Source of the DNA: Lutibacter sp. UBA4458
GTDB taxonomy: Bacteria > Bacteroidota > Bacteroidia > Flavobacteriales > Flavobacteriaceae
Direction of reading: 5' to 3'
Assembly (NCBI GenBank): GCA_002390165.1
Contig: DGOU01000162.1
Coordinates: 1,760-11,814 of the forward strand
Length of the DNA stretch: 10,055 bases
The notes beneath the pieces are model-generated. The model worked only from the letters and a program-made list of their open reading frames with translations, was not told where the DNA came from and did no database searches. The position numbers and the translations under genes are program-made. Shown here piece by piece: positions 5,944 through 10,055 of this stretch. The stretch's first letter is position 1, and every line of letters begins with the position of its first letter.

Positions 5944-7638
5944 TTATATTAATTCTACAAATAAACCTTCATCCGTATTATTTACCGATGCTAATTTACT
6001 TTTTGTTAAGCCTTTAATTGCTTTATCCCATTTTTTATTACTTAAATTACTTTGAGATTTTAAGTTGTTTAATAAAATAGGAGAATCGCTTTTTAAAATA
6101 TTAAAAACTGCTTTTTCATCTTCAGACATTGCAGGAGCTTTACGCTCAGGTTTCATTTGAGGAAATAGTAAAACTTCTTGTATAGAACTGTTATTGGTCA
6201 TAAACATTACCAATCTATCAATACCAATACCAATACCAGAAGTTGGAGGCATACCGTACTCTAAGGCACGTAAAAAATCTTGATCAATAAACATTGCTTC
6301 ATCATCACCTTTTTCAGATAGTTTTAACTGATCTTTAAATCGTTCACGTTGATCAATAGGATCGTTTAATTCAGAATATGCGTTTGCTAGTTCTTTACCA
6401 TTTACCATTAATTCAAAACGTTCTGTAAGTGCCGGATTAGAACGATGTTCCTTTGTTAAAGGACTCATTTCTTTTGGGTAATCGGTTATAAAAGTTGGTT
6501 GAATGTAGGTGTGTTCACATTTTTCACCAAAAATTTCATCAATTAATTTTCCAACTCCCATAGTGTCATCCACTTCCATTCCTAATTTTTTGCAAACTAC
6601 TTTAAGTTCGCTTTCATTCATCCCTGCAACATCAAAACCTGTATGTGTTTTAATTGCTTCTAAAATTGGAACTCTTGGATATGGCGCCTTAAAACTTACC
6701 ATATTTTCTCCAATTGGAACTTCAGATGTGCCATTAGAATCCAAGGCAATTTTTTCTAACAATTCTTCTGTCATATTCATCATCCAGTGGTAATCTTTGT
6801 AAGCTACATATAACTCCATTACCGTAAATTCAGGATTATGGGTTCGGTCCATTCCTTCATTTCTAAAATCTTTAGAAAATTCATAAACTGCATCAAAACC
6901 ACCAACAATTAATCGTTTTAAATATAATTCATTGGCAATACGCAAATACAAAGGAATATTTAAAGCATTGTGGTGTGTGGTAAACGGTCTGGCAATTGCA
7001 CCACCTGGAATTGGTTGTAAAACAGGAGTTTCAACTTCTAAATAACCTCTGGAGTTAAAAAACTCGCGCATAGAGTTAGTTATTTTTGTACGTTTTATAA
7101 AAGTTTCTTTTACATAATCGTTTACAATTAAATCCACATAACGCTGACGATAGCGATGTTCCGGATCCGAAAAAGAATCGTGTATATTTCCATCGGCATC
7201 TGTTTTAACCACAGGTAGCGGTTTTAAACTTTTTGATAACAACGTAATTTCTTTGACATGTATAGAAATTTCTCCTACTTTAGTTTTAAAAACATCACCT
7301 TTTACGCCAAGAATATCTCCCATGTCTAACAATTTTTTAAAAACGGTATTGTACATGGTGGTATCTTCGCCATTAGAAAGTTCATCACGGGTAACATATA
7401 ATTGCATTCTTCCGCTTGCGTCTTTTAATTCTGCAAAAGAAGCTTTTCCCATAATTCTTCTACTCATCATTCTACCAGCCAAAATAACTTCCTTACCTTC
7501 AAACGTATCATAATTTGATAATATTTGTTTAATGGTGGTAGTGGTTTTGAATTCTTTAGCAGGATATGGATTTATTCCTAATTCACGAAGTTTTTGTAAC
7601 GATTCTCGTCTAACTATTTCAAGTGCGGTTAATTGCAT
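5944..7638 (-). CDS. lysS: Lysyl-tRNA synthetase, class II
   Basis: Lysyl-tRNA synthetase attaches lysine to tRNA-Lys in the cytoplasm and is essential. The 564-residue product shows an N-terminal helix, an OB-fold anticodon-binding domain (about 50-135) and the class II catalytic core. Motif 1 is near 180-214 (ends [14 protein letters not shown]), motif 2 is around FRNEG at 258-262 followed by [11 protein letters not shown], and motif 3 is GIGIGIDRL at 468-476. The [14 protein letters not shown] and [14 protein letters not shown] segments are characteristic of LysRS. Bacterial LysRS usually ends soon after the LFPQMKPE segment (about 491-499; E. coli is 505 aa). This one carries about 66 more residues that look like a small helical domain, which I recall as normal in Bacteroidota but cannot check here. 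The ATG at 7638 gives a typical N-terminus. It is a single-gene unit with a -7 element 40 bases upstream and its own terminator. Confidence 0.97.
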   Translation of the reverse strand: MQLTALEIVRRESLQKLRELGINPYPAKEFKTTTTIKQILSNYDTFEGKEVILAGRMMSRRIMGKASFAELKDASGRMQLYVTRDELSNGEDTTMYNTVFKKLLDMGDILGVKGDVFKTKVGEISIHVKEITLLSKSLKPLPVVKTDADGNIHDSFSDPEHRYRQRYVDLIVNDYVKETFIKRTKITNSMREFFNSRGYLEVETPVLQPIPGGAIARPFTTHHNALNIPLYLRIANELYLKRLIVGGFDAVYEFSKDFRNEGMDRTHNPEFTVMELYVAYKDYHWMMNMTEELLEKIALDSNGTSEVPIGENMVSFKAPYPRVPILEAIKTHTGFDVAGMNESELKVVCKKLGMEVDDTMGVGKLIDEIFGEKCEHTYIQPTFITDYPKEMSPLTKEHRSNPALTERFELMVNGKELANAYSELNDPIDQRERFKDQLKLSEKGDDEAMFIDQDFLRALEYGMPPTSGIGIGIDRLVMFMTNNSSIQEVLLFPQMKPERKAPAMSEDEKAVFNILKSDSPILLNNLKSQSNLSNKKWDKAIKGLTKSKLASVNNTDEGLFVELI

Positions 7639-7677
7639 TATGCTTTATTTTATTATTACTCTTTAATTTGAAGTGTG

Positions 7678-7685
7678 CAAAGATA
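7678..7685 (-). promoter_or_regulatory. lysS promoter, -7 element
   Basis: On the minus strand this reads TATCTTTG, an exact match to the Bacteroidota -7 consensus TAnnTTTG. It predicts a start site about 33 bases before the lysS ATG. No good -33 TTG is visible at the usual spacing. Confidence 0.65.
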
Positions 7686-7756
7686 CAATCAATTTAAAAA
7701 AATATGTAAAATAAAAACAAAAAGTAGTATTTATATTTTAAATAAGTATTTTTTTA

Positions 7757-7764
7757 TATCTTTG
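7757..7764 (+). promoter_or_regulatory. Promoter of the small RNA, -7 element
   Basis: TATCTTTG is the same exact -7 word as the divergent lysS promoter, but on the plus strand. It ends 4 bases before the first stem-loop of the small-RNA candidate, placing the start site at about 7769. There is no obvious -33 TTG upstream. Confidence 0.6.
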
Positions 7765-7768
7765 TTTT

Positions 7769-7870
7769 CTGCTTTTTAAGCAGATTAGTTGTGTTGTTTG
7801 ACGATTTAATCGTCATGGTTTTTTAAAAACCGATGGAAAGCTTCCCGAAAAACCGGGACGCTTTTTTTTT
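7769..7870 (+). ncRNA. Candidate small non-coding RNA (possibly Rfam Flavo-1), about 100 nt
   Basis: Between a -7 promoter element and a terminator lies a chain of stem-loops with no open reading frame. Stem 1 is CTGCTT/AAGCAG (7769-7774, 7778-7783). Stem 2 is TGACGAT/ATCGTCA (7799-7805, 7809-7815). Stem 3 is GGTTT/AAACC (7817-7821, 7827-7831). The last hairpin is AAGC-T-TCCCG with CGGGA-C-GCTT (7838-7847, 7854-7863), followed by T's to 7870. Stems 1, 2 and 3 are perfect, and the single-stranded stretch 7784-7798 (ATTAGTTGTGTTGTT) is unstructured. The unit stands alone: lysS is divergent from it, and the DUF456 gene converges on it and ends 10 bases away. From memory the layout and the GGAAAGCTTCCC segment suggest the flavobacterial Flavo-1 RNA motif, whose function is unknown. 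I cannot confirm this without a covariance-model search. It has no tRNA or tmRNA features. Confidence 0.65.
7838..7870 (+). terminator. Terminator of the small RNA
   Basis: A strong hairpin (4 bp, one T-C mismatch, 5 bp of mainly G-C, loop AAAAAC) is followed by T's through 7870. GGAA (7835-7838) can alternatively pair with TTCC (7842-7845), which would compete with the terminator stem. The convergent DUF456 transcript may also be stopped here, but less efficiently because the opposite strand lacks a U-run. Confidence 0.85.
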
Positions 7871-7879
7871 GGAATAGTT

Positions 7880-8383
7880 TTAAAAATTAAAAAATGATGT
7901 TTTATAATCCCAAAAAATAGCAATATAAAATCCTGTAAAAATTATCGCAGCTATAAATTTTAGAAAAGTTGAAGTTAAAAAACCAATAAAAGACCCGAAA
8001 GCAGCCTTTAAGGCTTTGCCAGAATTCCGCTCATTTAACATTTCTCCTAAGAAAGCACCTAAAAAAGGACCAATAATAATTCCAAAAGGACCTAAAAACA
8101 ACATTCCTAAAATAAGCCCTATCATTGTGCCTATTACGCCATAACGCGTTCCTCCAAATTTTTTTGTTCCTAGTGCTGGAATAATATAATCTATTAACCA
8201 TATTAAAAGAGCAACGCCTAAAGTAATCCCTAAAAAAGTATAATTTATAGGAACTGTTTTAGTCAGATGAAGAAGTAATAATCCAATCCAACTAGTTAAA
8301 GGACCAGGTAAAACGGGTAAAAATGAACCAACAACACCTAATAACACTATTAAAAATCCAAGAATTAATAAAAATATATCCAT
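7880..8383 (-). CDS. DUF456 family integral membrane protein
   Basis: I chose the ATG at 8383 (167 aa), because it opens directly into the first membrane helix; a longer version from a TTG at 8422 adds 13 residues with no membrane or family character. The protein is almost wholly hydrophobic, with about five membrane segments (near 3-22, 29-45, 49-70, 83-112 and 127-155). The sequences GSFLPVLPGPLTSWIGLLLL (20-38) and GTKKFGGTRYGVIGTMIGLILG (72-93) are hallmarks of DUF456. The second half is glycine-rich (GPFGIIIGPFLGAFLGE), and a charged loop LNERNSGKALKAAFG follows. The family sits in the inner membrane; its function is not established. The gene is divergent from blaI, and the BlaI operators lie about 60 bases upstream of its start, so co-regulation is possible but unproven. 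Its 3' end faces the small RNA. Confidence 0.85.
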   Translation of the reverse strand: MDIFLLILGFLIVLLGVVGSFLPVLPGPLTSWIGLLLLHLTKTVPINYTFLGITLGVALLIWLIDYIIPALGTKKFGGTRYGVIGTMIGLILGMLFLGPFGIIIGPFLGAFLGEMLNERNSGKALKAAFGSFIGFLTSTFLKFIAAIIFTGFYIAIFWDYKTSFFNF

Positions 8384-8442
8384 AAGCGAATATAAGTTTC
8401 TAGTTTTTAAATAGCAAAACAAATAGTTTTTTTAAAATTATG

Positions 8443-8458
8443 AACTAAAAAATTAGTT
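8443..8458. promoter_or_regulatory. BlaI-type operator, copy 1
   Basis: This is the palindrome AACTAAAAAATTAGTT (arms AACTAA and TTAGTT, four A's between). It is identical to the copies at 8461 and 8492 and lies upstream of the -7 element, about where the -33 region would be. It starts 60 bases before the divergent DUF456 ATG. Confidence 0.75.
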
Positions 8459-8460
8459 AA

Positions 8461-8476
8461 AACTAAAAAATTAGTT
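8461..8476. promoter_or_regulatory. BlaI-type operator, copy 2
   Basis: This second identical 16-base palindrome starts 18 bases after copy 1. It covers the promoter spacer and overlaps the first base of the -7 element, so a bound repressor would block RNA polymerase. Confidence 0.8.
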
Positions 8477-8483
8477 ATATTTG
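8476..8483 (+). promoter_or_regulatory. blaI promoter, -7 element
   Basis: TATATTTG matches the Bacteroidota -7 consensus TAnnTTTG exactly. It predicts a transcription start near 8489 and a leader of roughly 24 bases before the ATG at 8513. It lies between operator copies 2 and 3. Confidence 0.7.
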
Positions 8484-8491
8484 TTTTATTA

Positions 8492-8507
8492 AACTAAAAA
8501 ATTAGTT
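8492..8507. promoter_or_regulatory. BlaI-type operator, copy 3
   Basis: This third identical palindrome ends 5 bases before the blaI start codon and lies just downstream of the predicted transcription start. The spacing to copy 2 is 31 bases, against 18 between copies 1 and 2. Confidence 0.8.
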
Positions 8508-8512
8508 ATAAA

Positions 8513-8884
8513 ATGAGTATTCAATTAACAAAAGCGGAAGAGCAGTTTATGCGAGTTTTATGGGATTTAAATGAAGCATCAGTTAAAGATATAATTGATC
8601 AATTACCAAATCCAAAACCTGCGTATAATACCGTTTCTACTATTATTAGAATTTTAGAAAATAAGAATATAGTTGGTCATAAGGCTAAGGGAAGAGGTTA
8701 TATTTATTTTCCGTTAATAGCAAAATCTGAATATAGCAATCAAAGTTTACATAAAATTGTAGATGGTTATTTTGGAGGATCGTTTAAAAGTATGGTATCT
8801 TTTTTTGTAAATAAAAACGACATGGATATAGAAGAGTTAGATGTTATTATGAAAATTATTAATGATAAAAAAACTAAAAAATGA
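8513..8884 (+). CDS. BlaI/MecI/CopY-family transcriptional repressor
   Basis: The 123-residue size is typical of the family. Residues of about 5-70 are the winged helix-turn-helix: LTKAEEQFMRVLWDLNEASV opens it, PAYNTVSTIIRILENKNIV (36-54) is the recognition-helix region, and KGRGYIYFPL (59-68) is the wing. Residues of about 75-123 should form the C-terminal dimerisation helices, and the hinge around SMVSFFVNKND (93-103) is where family members are cut by the partner peptidase. It probably represses its own operon through three palindromes at 8443-8507. The stop codon overlaps the next gene's start (ATGA at 8881-8884), so it is translationally coupled to the M56 peptidase, the usual BlaR1/MecR1-like partner. 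Ligand and target genes beyond this operon cannot be read from the sequence. In Bacteroidota such pairs are common and are not by themselves evidence of beta-lactam resistance. Confidence 0.93.
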   Translation: MSIQLTKAEEQFMRVLWDLNEASVKDIIDQLPNPKPAYNTVSTIIRILENKNIVGHKAKGRGYIYFPLIAKSEYSNQSLHKIVDGYFGGSFKSMVSFFVNKNDMDIEELDVIMKIINDKKTKK

Positions 8885-10055
8885 TTAATTATATTCTTCA
8901 AGTAATTTTATTTCAAGTGCTTTTTTTAGCAGTTTATGATATTTTTTTAAAGAACGAAACGTTTTTTAGATGGAATAGAGGTTATTTATTGGCAACACCA
9001 TTACTTGCATTTATAATTCCTTTATTAAAATTAGAAAGTATTCAAACTGCAGTTCCAAAAGAATATATAACCTACTTACCTGAAGTTGTTATTAATCCGC
9101 AAGTAGTTATTGAGCAAAGCACTAATGCAACGGTTAACACCAATTATATGTTGCTTATTTTTTTAAGTGGTGTTCTAATTTCTACCCTTTTGTTTTTAGT
9201 TAAATTAACTAAAATAATTAAGCTGATTACTGCCAATAAAGTAATCAAAAAAGAAGGATATTCTATTGTTGTTTTAAAAAACAAAGAAGTTGCATTTTCA
9301 TTTTTCAATTATATTTTTATTAATGAAAAACATTTGAAAAATACCAATATACAAATAATTGAGCATGAGTTAATTCATTGTAGGCAAAAGCATACTTTTG
9401 ATTTGTTATTATTTGAATTTTTTAAAATAGGACTTTGGTTTAACCCAATAATATATCAATTTCAACAACGAATTACTATTTTACATGAATATCTTTCTGA
9501 TGAAGAAATTGTAAAACAAACCACTGCTAAATCCTATTTTAACACCTTGCTTTCTGAAACTTTTAATGTAGAAAATATCACCTTTATTAATCAATTTTAT
9601 AAACAAAACCTAATTAAAAAACGAATAGCTATGATTACAAAAAACAAATCTCAAAAAATGAAACAGTTAAAATATTTATTAATAGTGCCGTTATTACTAT
9701 TTATGGTTATTTATTCTTCCTGTACAAATGATTCTCAATCTGATATAAAAGATGTTGAAAATTTATTACATAAAAAACCTAACGATTCTAAAGGATTTTA
9801 CTTTGAAGGAAATGATGGGCTTATATTATTTACTGGAAGTAGTTTAGAAGGGAACGAAGTTCCTTATAGTGAAATGACCAAAAGAGAGCAAAAAATTTAT
9901 AATAAGTTTAAAACTAATAATGTTGAAGGGATAGAAATGCAAGTTGTTATTGATAAAAATAAGGATAGAGTTATATTTTTAAAAACTAATAAAACACATA
10001 ATTATAAAGGTAATACTAAAAAAAATGTCGATTATGTTTCTGATGGTTCTGTTCC
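8881..10055 (+). CDS. M56 (BlaR1/MecR1-type) membrane metallopeptidase, 3' end outside window
   Basis: The ATG at 8881 opens a frame that stays open to the last base (391 codons visible). Membrane helices are predicted at about 3-23, 35-54, 89-107 and 265-280. The cytoplasmic stretch between helices 3 and 4 holds the M56 zinc site: HELIH at 162-166 (E163 catalytic), WFNP at 186-189 and LHEYLSDEEIV at 201-211, which should supply the remaining ligand. The region after helix 4 (from residue 282) should lie outside the inner membrane and act as the sensor; it is not a recognisable penicillin-binding or TonB domain as far as it is visible. The expected role is to cut or inactivate the BlaI-type repressor on sensing a signal, derepressing the operon. 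FMVIYSSC at the end of helix 4 resembles a lipobox but is too deep in the protein to be one. The gene overlaps blaI by 4 bases. Confidence 0.92.
   Translation, partial: MINYILQVILFQVLFLAVYDIFLKNETFFRWNRGYLLATPLLAFIIPLLKLESIQTAVPKEYITYLPEVVINPQVVIEQSTNATVNTNYMLLIFLSGVLISTLLFLVKLTKIIKLITANKVIKKEGYSIVVLKNKEVAFSFFNYIFINEKHLKNTNIQIIEHELIHCRQKHTFDLLLFEFFKIGLWFNPIIYQFQQRITILHEYLSDEEIVKQTTAKSYFNTLLSETFNVENITFINQFYKQNLIKKRIAMITKNKSQKMKQLKYLLIVPLLLFMVIYSSCTNDSQSDIKDVENLLHKKPNDSKGFYFEGNDGLILFTGSSLEGNEVPYSEMTKREQKIYNKFKTNNVEGIEMQVVIDKNKDRVIFLKTNKTHNYKGNTKKNVDYVSDGSV

Noticed and set aside
6509-6793. Plus-strand open frame of 94 codons
   Set aside because: It is antisense to the lysS catalytic core and shows no independent protein character.
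7253-7513. Plus-strand open frame of 86 codons
   Set aside because: It is antisense to the OB-fold part of lysS and is explained by that gene's codon pattern.
8384-8422. Longer start for the DUF456 protein at TTG 8422
   Set aside because: The extra 13 residues carry charged and polar residues with no family match, while the ATG at 8383 opens straight into the first membrane helix.
8872-8882. AACTAAAAAAT at the blaI/M56 junction, resembling an operator half
   Set aside because: Only the left part matches, the right arm is lost, and the sequence is accounted for by the lysine codons at the end of blaI.
9697-9723. Lipobox-like YSSC inside the M56 gene, suggesting a separate lipoprotein start at the ATG 9658
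   Set aside because: The hydrophobic stretch is the expected fourth membrane helix of the M56 family, and the frame is continuous from 8881 without a break.

Overview
The window is AT-rich (roughly 70% A+T) and compact. It looks like a chromosome of the family Flavobacteriaceae (Bacteroidota). The support is: start codons preceded by A-rich stretches rather than Shine-Dalgarno sequences; several copies of the Bacteroidota -7 promoter element TAnnTTTG; a carboxypeptidase-regulatory-domain surface protein; a lipoprotein M49 peptidase; a BlaI/M56 pair of Bacteroidota type; and a lysyl-tRNA synthetase with the C-terminal extension I associate with this phylum. I cannot name the genus.

Layout. 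(1) Positions 1-2094, plus strand: the 3' end of an MscS-type mechanosensitive channel gene, followed 6 bases later by a lipoprotein M49 (dipeptidyl-peptidase III-like) zinc peptidase; the two are probably co-transcribed. A bidirectional terminator at 2123-2159 separates them from the minus-strand block. (2) Positions 2184-5418, minus strand: three exported-protein genes. In order of transcription these are a tandem SnoaL/NTF2-like protein, a protein of unknown function made of two similar halves, and a CarboxypepD_reg-like protein. A perfect 14-bp stem-loop lies between the first two, and a terminator lies between the second and third. (3) Positions 5419-5943: a gene-free region holding a 193-bp MITE-like element (15-bp terminal inverted repeats, 8-bp flanking direct repeats) that carries a GC-richer REP-like hairpin, then the lysS terminator. 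(4) lysS, minus strand, with its own -7 promoter. (5) Positions 7757-7870, plus strand: a promoter, three stem-loops and a strong terminator that together look like a free-standing small RNA of about 100 nt. (6) A DUF456 membrane protein, minus strand. (7) Divergent from it, a blaI-type repressor and an overlapping M56 (BlaR1-type) metallopeptidase gene that runs off the window. Three identical 16-bp palindromes at the blaI promoter are very probably the repressor's own operators.

How the parts work together. The clearest circuit is blaI-M56: the repressor binds the triple operator and shuts off its own operon, and the membrane peptidase is expected to relieve this when it senses a signal. 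The two tandem-domain secreted proteins form a small envelope module of unknown function. The items most worth following up are the MITE-like element, the small RNA, the triple operator and the secreted pair. I found no CRISPR array, tRNA, rRNA or obvious phage genes.
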